From contig NZ_CP136624.1 of assembly GCF_032917945.1 (NCBI RefSeq), positions 6,386,001 to 6,450,000 on the forward strand: DNA of 64,000 nt, read 5' to 3'. The position numbers were made by a program, and so were the translations under genes. Below are positions 39,741-48,439 of this stretch, one piece after another. Origin of the DNA: Bradyrhizobium sp. sBnM-33 (GTDB taxonomy: Bacteria > Pseudomonadota > Alphaproteobacteria > Rhizobiales > Xanthobacteraceae). Every line of letters begins with the position of its first letter. The first letter of the stretch is position 1. The notes below the pieces were generated by a model that ran no database searches, was not told the DNA's origin, and saw only the letters and a list, made by a program, of their open reading frames with translations.

Positions 39741-40634
39741 GTGAAACGTAAGCCCGGAAAAACCGCCTCATCTTCCGACGCGAACAGCGCAGTTCGTGAA
39801 CGCCGTCGCGCGGAGAAGTCCGGCGGCGGCGAATCCCTGTCGACGGTCAGGGCTGTCGATCGAGCCATCGCGGTTTTGCAGTGCTTTACGGCCGAAACGC
39901 CCGTGATGAGCGTACTTGAGATCCAGCGTCTGGTGGGCCTGAGCCGACCGACCCTCTACCGGCTACTGCAAACCCTCGCAGGCACGGGGCTGATCACTGC
40001 CGAAGGTGATCCTCAACGCTTCAGGCTCGGCCATGGCGTGATGCATCTCGCCCATGCGTGGCTGTCTGGAATCAAACTCATAGACGTGGCAAGGCCCATC
40101 GTCGCGGGCCTTCGCGAAAAAACCGGCGAAACCGCCGCACTGTTTGTTCTGCAAGACGACCATCGGATCTGCGTTCTTGAACTGGAGAGCCATCACGTCT
40201 TGCATATTGCACGCGGCATCGGAGATAGAGGCGGCCTAGTCGTCGGAGCAACCGGCAAGGCAATCCTTGCGTTTCTTGACGAGGATCGGCAAGCGGCAAC
40301 GATCAGTAAGGCTCTCAGCAAGGCACGGCAAAATGAGTTCGTCAGCGCGCTGAAGGCCATTCGCGCCCAAGGATATGCAACGAGTCGAAGCGAAGTCATT
40401 CTTGGCGCTGTCGCGGTCGCGTCTCCCTTTTTCAATCACAACGGCGAGGTCACCGGATCGATTGGCGTTTTCGGGCCGACCGCACGCGTGAACGACGCTG
40501 ACGTTCCGAAGATTGCCAGGTTAGTTGTAGATGCGGCCGGCACGCTTTCAACTCAGCTCGGATACAGACCAAAACGCTCTGGGGTCGCGGCGCCTGAGGT
40601 TGAAAGCCCCCGCAAGGTTCGACGACAGCCCTAG
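39741..40634 (+). CDS. IclR-family transcriptional regulator
   Basis: A 297-residue regulator. The winged helix is SVLEIQRLVGLSRPTLYRLLQTLAGTGLIT (about residues 54-83), followed by the IclR effector domain with GIGDRGGLVVGATGKAILAFL and VASPFFNHNGEVTGSIGVFGP. An Arg/Lys-rich N-terminus and a basic C-terminus (PRKVRRQP) are extra. It is the only regulator in the island cluster, and a perfect palindrome lies 207 bases before its start. IclR proteins bind such palindromes and respond to aromatic acids, so it is the likely controller of all surrounding operons. Confidence 0.9.
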   Translation: MKRKPGKTASSSDANSAVRERRRAEKSGGGESLSTVRAVDRAIAVLQCFTAETPVMSVLEIQRLVGLSRPTLYRLLQTLAGTGLITAEGDPQRFRLGHGVMHLAHAWLSGIKLIDVARPIVAGLREKTGETAALFVLQDDHRICVLELESHHVLHIARGIGDRGGLVVGATGKAILAFLDEDRQAATISKALSKARQNEFVSALKAIRAQGYATSRSEVILGAVAVASPFFNHNGEVTGSIGVFGPTARVNDADVPKIARLVVDAAGTLSTQLGYRPKRSGVAAPEVESPRKVRRQP

Positions 40635-40664
40635 ATAGTTCTTCGCCATCCTCGAATTACCGCG

Positions 40665-41096
40665 TTAGAAGCGTCGGACGAGAAAGTCGTCCGTGAACTC
40701 TCCAAGGGAAATCTTGACGGGAATCTCGTCTTCCGCACCCAATTCGATGATCTCGGATCCCGATTTGTTATTGGCGGCGGCGAGAAGCTCAATACGTCGC
40801 GCGATCTCTTCAGCCTGCCAGGCATTGAGGCCCCAACGGAAACTGCCCGGTCCATCAGGCTTTAATCCATAGTTGCCCGTGCTTCCTTCTTCCGGAACAA
40901 TAGTCAATTTCGCTTTCGAACGGGCAGCCGGCAGTTGCTCGCCGACGTTGAGAGACCTCCGCCCCTCTGCAAACGTACGAAGGAGACCAGCTAACGCAGT
41001 CAGGTCTTCGCTCTCACCCAAAAACAGGAACAGCGGGTGGAAGTCACTTGGCAGGTGATCGAAACGCAGCATAGGTCGATCCCACGGTGTCGACAT
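40665..41096 (-). CDS. Hypothetical protein at end of Rieske operon
   Basis: A 143-residue soluble protein (MSTPWDRPMLRFDHLPSDFH...). The ATG sits two bases after the stop of the small protein upstream, suggesting coupling; an alternative start is at 41108. No signal or membrane segment. Sequences like SKAKLTIVPEEGSTGNYGL and GLNAWQAEEIARRIELL do not match a family I know. It is the last gene of the operon that runs leftward from about 45174, so it probably serves the ring-oxygenation step. Confidence 0.6.
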   Translation of the reverse strand: MSTPWDRPMLRFDHLPSDFHPLFLFLGESEDLTALAGLLRTFAEGRRSLNVGEQLPAARSKAKLTIVPEEGSTGNYGLKPDGPGSFRWGLNAWQAEEIARRIELLAAANNKSGSEIIELGAEDEIPVKISLGEFTDDFLVRRF

Positions 41097-41097
41097 T

Positions 41098-41282
41098 TCA
41101 GGTCGCATTCAAAAGCTTTGCAATATCCTGCGCGTGGCAGAGCTCAATGGCGCCGACCTCGGGACCTGGAGGTAGCGAACCTGAACCCACATGCCGTCTT
41201 CCATATTCTCGAGAACCTCGGCGATCGTCCCATCTTCAAGCTCCAAGCGGTCGCCAGGTCTGAGGGTCAGCACATTAATCAT
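41098..41282 (-). pseudogene. Small protein of Rieske operon, probable one-base frameshift
   Basis: The ATG at 41280-41282 opens MINVLTLRPGDRLELEDGTI and then AEVLENMEDGMWVQVRYLQV. The uninterrupted frame ends at a non-conserved tail (57 residues). Adding one C to the CCC/GGG run near 41161 gives PEVGAIELCHAQDIAKLLNA and a stop at 41098 that overlaps the next gene properly (61 residues). The acidic beta-rich sequence resembles short proteins seen beside ring-hydroxylating oxygenases, but I cannot name the family. Confidence 0.55.
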
Positions 41283-41290
41283 TGCCGCCC

Positions 41291-41881
41291 TTAAAAAAAC
41301 ACCGACAGGTTCTTTGCAAGCAGGACATTCTGGTCAAGGATGATCTCCCGCCGCGCAATCTTCCAGCCGTCATCCGTCATGCGAAGCACATCTGTGCGCT
41401 TCCCGACGAACGTGTATGTCTCGTACTCGACCCGGTTCTGGTAGATCAGGAAACGGCACCGCGTTTCGACCTCGCGCGGATCATCCAGGGATGGCAAGAT
41501 TTTCTTGATCTGGACGTTACTTACCATGTGGCAGACGCGCGACAGCGGTTCCTCGGCGAAGTGAACGCCGGTCAGGATCTGGTCGACTCGTTTCGTCAGC
41601 GTCCACTTGTCCTCATCAAACCAGCTAATCCCGACTCCTGTGCGGGTGTTCTCTCGCTCGCCATGCTGCCCAAATTTCACGTTGCGGCGGATCGGCATGA
41701 AATAGGTAATGTCATCAGCAAGGAGATTGAGCCAGTCGCGAAACCGGCGCTCGTCGAGCAGTTCAGCTTCCGAATAGAGGAATTCTTCGATGTCCGCCCT
41801 GAGCCGATAGTAAGCATCGTTGCGAGGAAGTTCGGCGGATCCGGTCGGCGACGGGGGATTGGTTTCAAGCCCGGCGGCCAT
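41291..41881 (-). CDS. Aromatic-ring-hydroxylating dioxygenase, beta subunit
   Basis: A 196-residue beta subunit of an alpha3beta3-type Rieske oxygenase; it is structural and holds no cofactor. It has the family pattern EEFLYSEAELLDERRFRDWLNLLADDITYFMPIRRN and the closing RREIILDQNVLLAKNLSVFF. GAGGAGAACAGC precedes the ATG at 41881, while a longer frame to 41953 would overlap the dehydrogenase further. It overlaps the short-chain dehydrogenase by 17 bases, so translation is coupled. The alpha subunit lies two genes upstream. Confidence 0.9.
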   Translation of the reverse strand: MAAGLETNPPSPTGSAELPRNDAYYRLRADIEEFLYSEAELLDERRFRDWLNLLADDITYFMPIRRNVKFGQHGERENTRTGVGISWFDEDKWTLTKRVDQILTGVHFAEEPLSRVCHMVSNVQIKKILPSLDDPREVETRCRFLIYQNRVEYETYTFVGKRTDVLRMTDDGWKIARREIILDQNVLLAKNLSVFF

Positions 41882-42713
41882 GCTGTTCTCCTCGAGAGCC
41901 TGGAGGGGTGTGGGTCGCGGACTTCGCTGGTACGGGGCCGCCCTGATGGGCAAAGCAACCCACGTCGATGATTGTTCCGGAGATCGTCTCCGCCTCCGGC
42001 GATATCAGGAAGGCAACAACGTTGCCGACATCTTCCCCATTCACGGAACGGCCGGCTGCGGTCCCGGGCGCGCCCTGACCGAACCGCGACGGATCGCCGC
42101 CCACCCGACCGAGACTCATCCCGGTTACAATGCCGCCGCCGCCGGGCACTACCGTGTTGACGCGAACACGATGGTGCAAAAAATCGTAGGCTGTCGCCGC
42201 CCCGAGCGCAAGCAGTCCGCCCTTGCTCGCGCTGTAAACAGCCATGTTTGGCTTTCCCCAGCCGGCCCCGGAGCCTACGTTGATAATTGCGCCGCCGCCG
42301 GTCTTGATCATGTGCGGGAGCACAGCGCGGCTGCACAGATACGGCCCCTTCAAGTTCACGGCTATAATGCGATCGAACAAGGCCTCATCCGTGTCGAGCA
42401 CGGTACCGAGTGGACCAATTGCGGCATTGTTCACGAGCGCGTCGATTCGTCCGTACTTCGCCAGCGCTTCATCGACGACCCGAGCGACGTCCCCCGCACT
42501 GGAAACGTCTGCCTCCATCAGCACGGCTTGGAGACCGCGCTGTTCGAGCTCAGCCTCCAAGTTTGGAATAGCATTGGCGGCGGTGCTTGAGACCTGCGCC
42601 GTCTCAAGACCGAACGCCACGACAGAGTGCCCTCGTGCTGCAAGACTAAGAGTGATGGCGCGACCAATCCCGAAAGTCCCGCCCGTCACGATGACTACGC
42701 GCGGGGGATTCAC
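41865..42713 (-). CDS. Short-chain dehydrogenase/reductase, probable cis-dihydrodiol dehydrogenase
   Basis: A 282-residue SDR. The cofactor site is VVIVTGGTFGIGRAITLSLA, NNAAIG stabilises the fold, and the catalytic tetrad is SGAGWGKPNMAVYSASKGG with the upstream Ser in INVGS. It sits between the Rieske alpha and beta genes, overlapping each, which strongly suggests that it rearomatises the cis-diol formed by the oxygenase. The C-terminal 25 residues are Pro/Thr/His-rich and lie beyond the usual SDR end. The exact substrate is unknown. Confidence 0.87.
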   Translation of the reverse strand: MNPPRVVIVTGGTFGIGRAITLSLAARGHSVVAFGLETAQVSSTAANAIPNLEAELEQRGLQAVLMEADVSSAGDVARVVDEALAKYGRIDALVNNAAIGPLGTVLDTDEALFDRIIAVNLKGPYLCSRAVLPHMIKTGGGAIINVGSGAGWGKPNMAVYSASKGGLLALGAATAYDFLHHRVRVNTVVPGGGGIVTGMSLGRVGGDPSRFGQGAPGTAAGRSVNGEDVGNVVAFLISPEAETISGTIIDVGCFAHQGGPVPAKSATHTPPGSRGEQHGRRA

Positions 42714-44065
42714 TCTGCTGCCCTCTGAGGTAAGTTTCCGCTAACACCAAGGAGTTCATCCCACGCGGCACCCCTGAGGTACGACTTCCAGCGCGCGTAG
42801 TAGCCGCGCGCAATCTCCTCGGTAATCTGGAGACTGACCGTACCGCCAAGGGCATGATCTCTCGTCCAGGCGCCAAGCGACTGCTGATAGTTGAACGGAT
42901 AGCGGCGAGCGACCGTCCCCATACTGGCAGCGGTGGCATAGAGCCAGTTCTCCATATCGTCCTGCTCGGTCATCCCAGCCGGACCCGAGTAGCGCATGTA
43001 GTAGCGACGTAGATAGTCTTTGGCTTCCTGCGGCGCATCAGCGTCGACCAGGAAAAACCGCCACCCCTCGGTGGAGGTCGGGCTGTGCGGGTGCCAAGCA
43101 CAAAGTCCCCGAGGCTGACGCCCGTGATAGGACGTATTTGGGAAAATCGTGCCAACGAACGGCAACAGCCTCGCCTGTTCTCCGAGTCGCCGTTTGCGCT
43201 CCTCGAAGCAGTGACGGAAATATTGCTCCAGCACGGGGTTGTCGAGAAACGATTCGATATACTCATTCTCTTCGGGTTGGATCGCGCTATGAACGCCGTG
43301 TCCTTCCGGGAAACTGATCCAAACGTGCTGGGCCTTTTCCAGCTCGTCGTCCCGGCGTCCCTTTTTTCCTGCCGCGGCGCTCGGCCCAATACCGATAAGA
43401 TCGACCGAGCGGTGACTCGGATTGTGGTAGGTGTCGCCGAGAAAGTTCTCCGCGGCGAACTTCCAGTTCGCCGGGAAAATCCACTTGTGTACGCCAATCA
43501 CCTCCGACCCCCCGCTCCGGCCATCGCGGCAATCAAGAGCCTGGTCGAGATGAATCTTCGCGTCGCCGAGATAGGTAATGAAATCCGGAGCATCCTTGTC
43601 CCAGGTGGCCCAGATCGTTCCCTTGTAGATCGCGAGCTTGGCAACGGAGACGAGCGAATTTGCCTCCCGATCGAGCCCCTCATACAGAGTTCTAAAGTGG
43701 GGCACGCCCTGGAGCTTGCCATCCGTTGTGTATGTCCAACTGTGATATGGGCACGTAAAGAGCGAGGTATTCCCGGATTCATAGCGGCACACTTTCATGC
43801 CGCGATGACGGCACGAATTGAGAAACGCGTGCACGATGCCCTGCTTGTCGCGGCACAGAATGACGGATTCCTCACCCATTCGGGTTGTGTAGAAGTCGCC
43901 AGGCTTCGGGACGAGGCTCTCGTGTCCGATGAACAGCCAGGCACGCGTGAAAACCTTCTCCAATTCCTCTTTGTAGAGGTCGGGATCAACGAAGATTTCG
44001 CGGCTGACGAAGCCCCTATCCGTATCAACGAGCTTGTCAGGATCATCAAAACGGCTATGGGACAT
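42710..44065 (-). CDS. Aromatic-ring-hydroxylating dioxygenase, Rieske alpha subunit
   Basis: A 451-residue oxygenase alpha subunit. The Rieske cluster ligands are Cys85, His87, Cys105 and His108 (C-x-H-x17-C-x2-H). The catalytic iron site is in AENFLGDTYHNPSHRSVD, with Asp211, His214 and His218. The two histidines are separated by three residues rather than the usual four or five, which is odd. Together with the beta subunit and SDR it should add O2 across an aromatic ring and yield a diol. No ferredoxin or reductase gene is in the cluster, so electrons must come from elsewhere. It overlaps the SDR by 4 bases. Confidence 0.92.
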   Translation of the reverse strand: MSHSRFDDPDKLVDTDRGFVSREIFVDPDLYKEELEKVFTRAWLFIGHESLVPKPGDFYTTRMGEESVILCRDKQGIVHAFLNSCRHRGMKVCRYESGNTSLFTCPYHSWTYTTDGKLQGVPHFRTLYEGLDREANSLVSVAKLAIYKGTIWATWDKDAPDFITYLGDAKIHLDQALDCRDGRSGGSEVIGVHKWIFPANWKFAAENFLGDTYHNPSHRSVDLIGIGPSAAAGKKGRRDDELEKAQHVWISFPEGHGVHSAIQPEENEYIESFLDNPVLEQYFRHCFEERKRRLGEQARLLPFVGTIFPNTSYHGRQPRGLCAWHPHSPTSTEGWRFFLVDADAPQEAKDYLRRYYMRYSGPAGMTEQDDMENWLYATAASMGTVARRYPFNYQQSLGAWTRDHALGGTVSLQITEEIARGYYARWKSYLRGAAWDELLGVSGNLPQRAAE

Positions 44066-44130
44066 ATCGTGTTCTCCACGTAGTTGGTCGAATGGGATCG
44101 GCTACTTAGGCTTTGGCCGGCAGAAAGCGC

Positions 44131-45174
44131 CTAGTCTGTCGAGAGCTTTGCGTCGGTAACGACGTTGCTCCACTTCGTGAGGTCCTGAACAATGTTGCCC
44201 GCATACTTTTCCGGCGTTTCAGCAACAGACCTCAACCCTTGTTTTGCCAATCTCTCCGTCACATCTGGGGAGCGAAGAATTTCGCCGATCTCCGAATTGT
44301 AGCGGGCGACGATGGCAGGCGGCATGCCAGGGGGCCCAAGGACTCCGTAGCGGATATCCGCATCAAAGCCTGAGAATCCAAGCTCGTCCAACGTCGGTTG
44401 ATCCGGAAGCTGAGGCGCGCGCGCTCTAGTCGCTACCGCAAGGATCCTTATCTTGTCCGGCGCTAGGGGAAGTGCCACGTGAACCGGCAAGAACATCGCA
44501 CTGATATGGCCGCCAACGAGATTGGAGATCGCGCCCGCGGAGTCTCGAAACGGCACATGCATCAAATCTATCTTTGCCGTGAGCTTGAAGAATTCCATCG
44601 CGAGATGGTGCGGCGTGCCGACTCCTGGCGAAGCATAGTTGATCTCTCCAGCACGGCTCTTCGCGTACGCGACCAGCTCCTTGATCGAATTTGCCGGCAG
44701 GGACGGATGCACGACGAGCGCAAGTGTTCCGACCGCAGCTTCGATGATGGGCGTGAAGCCCTTAACCGGGTCGTAGATTGCCGGCTTCGTCAGGCTGACA
44801 TTCGCTGTGAACGGAGGGTCAGCAGTTACGACCAGCGTATGGCCATCCGGCGTGGCGCGCATGACCATTTGCGATCCAATACCACCGCTCGCTCCCGTCT
44901 TGTTGTCGACGACAACCGGCTGACCGAGCTTCGGCTGGAGTTTTTCAGCAATTGTTCGCGCGATGATGTCGGGGCCGGTTCCGGGCGAAAACGGCACAAC
45001 AATGGTGACGGGTCGCCGCGACTCCTGCGCTATCCCCTGTGAACTAGACAGAACAGTGAACAGCATTGCCAGAAGGCCCATGAACGTTCGCCGCAATGAC
45101 GACCGCCACGGCAAGTTGAAGCGCGATCGAGCGAACTCATCACGACGAGATTCCAATGGCCCCGGCGCCACCAT
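44131..45174 (-). CDS. Bug/TctC-family periplasmic binding protein, third
   Basis: A 347-residue frame (start uncertain; Met32, MGLLAMLFTVLSSSQGIAQE, gives a neat signal peptide but the Arg-rich front may be part of it). It has RRPVTIVVPFSPGTGPDIIA, GQPVVVDNKTGASGGIGSQ and MHVPFRDSAGAISNLVGGHI, all Bug features. It heads the leftward operon with the Rieske genes, 66 bases before the alpha subunit. Palindrome 3 lies 26 bases upstream of the frame, so the whole operon is probably under the IclR regulator. Confidence 0.87.
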   Translation of the reverse strand: MVAPGPLESRRDEFARSRFNLPWRSSLRRTFMGLLAMLFTVLSSSQGIAQESRRPVTIVVPFSPGTGPDIIARTIAEKLQPKLGQPVVVDNKTGASGGIGSQMVMRATPDGHTLVVTADPPFTANVSLTKPAIYDPVKGFTPIIEAAVGTLALVVHPSLPANSIKELVAYAKSRAGEINYASPGVGTPHHLAMEFFKLTAKIDLMHVPFRDSAGAISNLVGGHISAMFLPVHVALPLAPDKIRILAVATRARAPQLPDQPTLDELGFSGFDADIRYGVLGPPGMPPAIVARYNSEIGEILRSPDVTERLAKQGLRSVAETPEKYAGNIVQDLTKWSNVVTDAKLSTD

Positions 45175-45199
45175 CTGCGTTTCTCACGTTCTCCTGGGT

Positions 45200-45216
45200 T
45201 GTCCATCTGGTGGACA
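45200..45216. promoter_or_regulatory. Candidate IclR operator 3 (Rieske operon)
   Basis: TGTCCATCTGGTGGACA is a perfect 6-bp inverted repeat (TGTCCA/TGGACA) with a 5-base spacer, upstream of the Bug-Rieske-SDR operon. Matches the other three sites. Confidence 0.72.
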
Positions 45217-45283
45217 TTGTGTTCAATTCTAGTGACGTGAGAGAAATGGGTCAAGTAGCACGGCGGCGCTCGAAGGAACGGGC

Positions 45284-46687
45284 TCAAGCTGGAAGCGTCT
45301 TGTGAGGATTGAGTAAAGAGCTGGGATTCAGGGTGTTCTTGATCCTGCGGAGGACGTTGACCTCTACGTCACCCTTTTGCTGCACAAGTTCGTCGCGATG
45401 AAGCTGCCCGATGCCATGCTCCGCGCTAACGCTTCCGCCCAGACTCCAAACGACTCTGTTGGCCTCATCTTCGACAAGTCGCCGTTTCGCTTCGAATGCA
45501 GCGCCATCCTGCGCGTCGGGCTGGCAGGCACTGAAATGCAAGTTCCCGTCGCCCAGATGGCCGAATGCAAACGGCAGGAAGTGCGGTTCAACTTTCCGGA
45601 TCGCTTCGCAGAGTTCCGGATACAACTTCGGAATCCTCCCGAGCGGCACTGAGTAGTCGAAGCGAAATGAAACCCCGAGATAGCGGTGCAACTCGGAAAA
45701 GGAATCCCGAATGAGCCAGAGCTTCGCCTCCTGCGAAGACGACTGGGCAATGATCGCATCGCTCACCCAATCTCGCTCCAGCGCCCGAGAAATGATGGCT
45801 TCCAGTTTTTCGGACGGGTCGTCCTGGCCAGCCATGCGCACGAGCACGTACCACTCGCGATAGAGCCTGATTGGAGGCACTGAGCCGAGAATCTGCTGAC
45901 AGACCCGCTCAACCCCCATTCGGGGAAGCAGCTCGATCGCCGATAGGCGCCCGTCCGCAAGCTCCATCGCGAGGTCTGCGAGATCAGTGGCAGACTGCAA
46001 GGACTGCACCGCAAGGAGCGCAGAGCGGCTCTCGGTCTCGGCCGGATGAAGCTTCAGTGAGGCCGCCGCTATGATGCCGAGAGTCCCCTCCCCGCCAATG
46101 AAGAGCTGCTTGATATCAAAACCGGAGTTGTCTTTGCGCAGCGAGCGCAATCCATTCCAGAGAGTTCCGTCGGCAAGCACCACTTCGAGCCCGAGGACTT
46201 GATCGCGGCAATTGCCATATCGCACGACATTCATGCCGCCTGCATTCGTTGAAATGGCGCCTCCGATCGTTGCGCTGTCCCTCGCGCCGAAATCCAGACC
46301 GAAGTGTTGCCCCACGGACCTTGCTGCGTCTTGCACGCCTTTGATCGAGCATCCGGCTTCTGCCACCAGGGACCAAGAGGAGGCAGAAACACTCCTGATT
46401 TTATCAAGCCCCAATGTACTCAAGATCAGCGAGGGCCCGCCCGCCGCCGGCACCGCGCCTCCGCACATGCTGGTGTTGCCGCCCTGCGCAACGATGGCGC
46501 AACCGGCGGTGCGGCAGGCCCGGACGACGTCCTGAACCTCGCTCACCGACCGGGGTCGTGCCAAACCAACGGCGTTTCCTTTGTACCACCCTCTGAAATC
46601 GGTGGTTGCCATATCCACGATTTGGGGGTCGGAGATGAGGAGACCAGGCCGAGTCAGGGTCGCCTTCAGTGTGTTCAACGCGTCCAT
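45284..46687 (-). CDS. FAD-linked D-2-hydroxyacid dehydrogenase (GlcD/Dld family)
   Basis: A 467-residue flavoprotein of the PCMH/VAO fold that oxidises a D-2-hydroxy acid to the 2-oxo acid. The FAD-binding part is ARPRSVSEVQDVVRACRTAG, QGGNTSMCGGAVP and GARDSATIGGAISTNAGG. The C-terminal FAD_oxidase_C part has AFGHLGDGNLHFS and SAEHGIGQLHRDEL, with the metal-ligand histidines. It is close in plan to D-2-hydroxyglutarate or D-lactate dehydrogenases. Divergent from the second ThDP enzyme across palindrome 4: together they could turn a hydroxy acid into an oxo acid and then an aldehyde, as in mandelate breakdown. Confidence 0.88.
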   Translation of the reverse strand: MDALNTLKATLTRPGLLISDPQIVDMATTDFRGWYKGNAVGLARPRSVSEVQDVVRACRTAGCAIVAQGGNTSMCGGAVPAAGGPSLILSTLGLDKIRSVSASSWSLVAEAGCSIKGVQDAARSVGQHFGLDFGARDSATIGGAISTNAGGMNVVRYGNCRDQVLGLEVVLADGTLWNGLRSLRKDNSGFDIKQLFIGGEGTLGIIAAASLKLHPAETESRSALLAVQSLQSATDLADLAMELADGRLSAIELLPRMGVERVCQQILGSVPPIRLYREWYVLVRMAGQDDPSEKLEAIISRALERDWVSDAIIAQSSSQEAKLWLIRDSFSELHRYLGVSFRFDYSVPLGRIPKLYPELCEAIRKVEPHFLPFAFGHLGDGNLHFSACQPDAQDGAAFEAKRRLVEDEANRVVWSLGGSVSAEHGIGQLHRDELVQQKGDVEVNVLRRIKNTLNPSSLLNPHKTLPA

Positions 46688-46726
46688 GCAGTTTCCTTCG
46701 AGTGGCTTTGCCGCTATTCAATTCAG

Positions 46727-46743
46727 TGTTCGTGGAGTGGACA
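46727..46743. promoter_or_regulatory. Candidate IclR operator 4
   Basis: TGTTCGTGGAGTGGACA fits the TGTCCA-N5-TGGACA pattern with two mismatches in the left arm, between the divergent FAD dehydrogenase and second ThDP gene. Confidence 0.6.
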
Positions 46744-46804
46744 TCTGTCTCAAGTCAACATAACGTCCTCGATGTTTGTGGTGAAGGGCACCGGAGGCGA
46801 TTGA

Positions 46805-48432
46805 ATGGAACAGACCGGCGGAGACGCTCTTGCGCGTCAGCTCGCGCTGGAGGGCGTCACTGATGTCTTTGGTGTGCCAGGCGTTCAGCTCGACTGGGCT
46901 GTCGACGGGCTTCGCAAGATGCAGGACAGAATTCGCTACCTTGTAGCGAGACACGAGCAGGCGGCCTCGTATATGGCCGACGGTTATGCTCGTTCAACGA
47001 ACGGGATCGGCGTTTGTATGGTGGTACCAGGCCCCGGGCTTCTAAACGCAATGGCGGGGCTCGCCACCGCCTATGCCTGCAACTCACGCGTCCTCTGCAT
47101 CGCCGGCGACATTCATTCGTCAGCCGTTGGGAAGGGACTCGGGCTGCTTCATGAAGTTCGCGACCAGTCGACAATTTTGGGAACGGTGACGAAGTGGAAC
47201 GGACGTGCATCCCGCGCCGAGGACATCCCCAATCTGGTCAGGCAAGCATTTCAGCAACTAAAGAAAGGAATCCCCCAACCAGTCGGGATCGAGATCTCGC
47301 ATGATCTCTTGAGCACAACTGCCGATATACCGCTGGTCGACCCTGCGGAACCGACCGAGACAGATCCTGTTCCGTTTGCGGAGATTGAACGCGCCGCCGA
47401 GGCGCTTTCGACTTGCAGCTTTCCCGTACTGTATGTAGGGGGCGGCGTGATCGCGTCGGGCGCCTCCCTCGAACTGCAGGCCCTCGCTGAAAAACTTCAA
47501 ATGCCGATAGTTATGGGCGAGAACGGCAAAGGTTCTGTATCTAATCGGCATCCCCTGGCATTCAACACGCTTGAAGGCCGCGAACTCTTTTCTCTGGCCG
47601 ACGTCGTTCTCGTCGTCGGCAGCCGCTTTGTCGAGACGGCAATGGGGAAGCCGGCCTGGCCGCCCGATGACAAGGCCTACATTTTCGTCAACCTCGATGA
47701 AGGCGTGTTCGGATCGCCGAGACGGGCTGATATCGCGATCAAGGCCGACTGTCGCGTAGCGCTCTCCGCACTCGATGCAGCCTGTTCAAAGCGCCGCCCC
47801 TCCAATATCGACTTTGGGAAACTAAGGCTTTTGCACGTGAGCAGATGATGCTGATCGAACCCCAAGGGGCCTGGGTTCGGGCCCTGAGAGCAGGAATTCC
47901 CGATGACGGAGTACTGGTCAACGAACTTACGCAAGTTGGCTATTTCGCGCGGCTGGCTTATTCGGTCTATCAACCGAACACGTTCCTTACACCAGGCTAT
48001 CAAGGCACGCTTGGATATGGGTTTCCGACCGCTCTCGGGGTCGCCGCGGCCAATCCCAAGCGCATGGTCGTCAGCATTAATGGGGATGGCGGGTTTGGCT
48101 GGGGACTACAGGAGCTGTCGACGGCGAGGAAGTACAATCTCAACGTGACGATTATCGTCTTCAACGACGGTCACTTTGGAAATGTACGCAACATGCAGCA
48201 AGATCAGTTCGGCGAAGAGTTCGGCGTTCAGCTATACAATCCAAAATATGACCGGCTCGCGGCCGCTTTCGAGATTCCCTACAAACTTGCCAAAGGACCA
48301 TCCGATCTGGAGCGGCTTCTTGTCGAACGCGTATCAAATCCTGGACCGATTTTGATCGAGGCCAAGGTTGGCCCCATGCCGAGTCCCTGGCATCTGCTTC
48401 GGCTCGTGCCCCCGCCCTTTGCCAAGAGGTGA
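46805..48432 (+). pseudogene. Thiamine-diphosphate-dependent enzyme, second copy, one-base frameshift
   Basis: Two overlapping frames form one ThDP enzyme of about 542 residues. The first (46805-47848) has VARHEQAASYMADGYARSTN with the activating Glu and the middle domain. The second (from the frame of 47845) has the cofactor motif NGDGGFGWGLQELSTARKYN followed by FNDGHFGNVR. Adding one base near 47828 (CTAAGG) gives KAFAREQMMLIEPQGAWV and joins them. It resembles acetolactate synthase-like or oxalyl/benzoylformate decarboxylases. If the break is real it could still give two polypeptides, since ATGATG at 47845 might restart translation. Confidence 0.85.
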
Positions 48433-48439
48433 TCCCTTC

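Noticed and set aside
43085..44083. 332-residue plus-strand frame opposite the Rieske alpha subunit
   Set aside because: Antisense of a gene with clear Rieske motifs; no recognisable domain on the plus strand.
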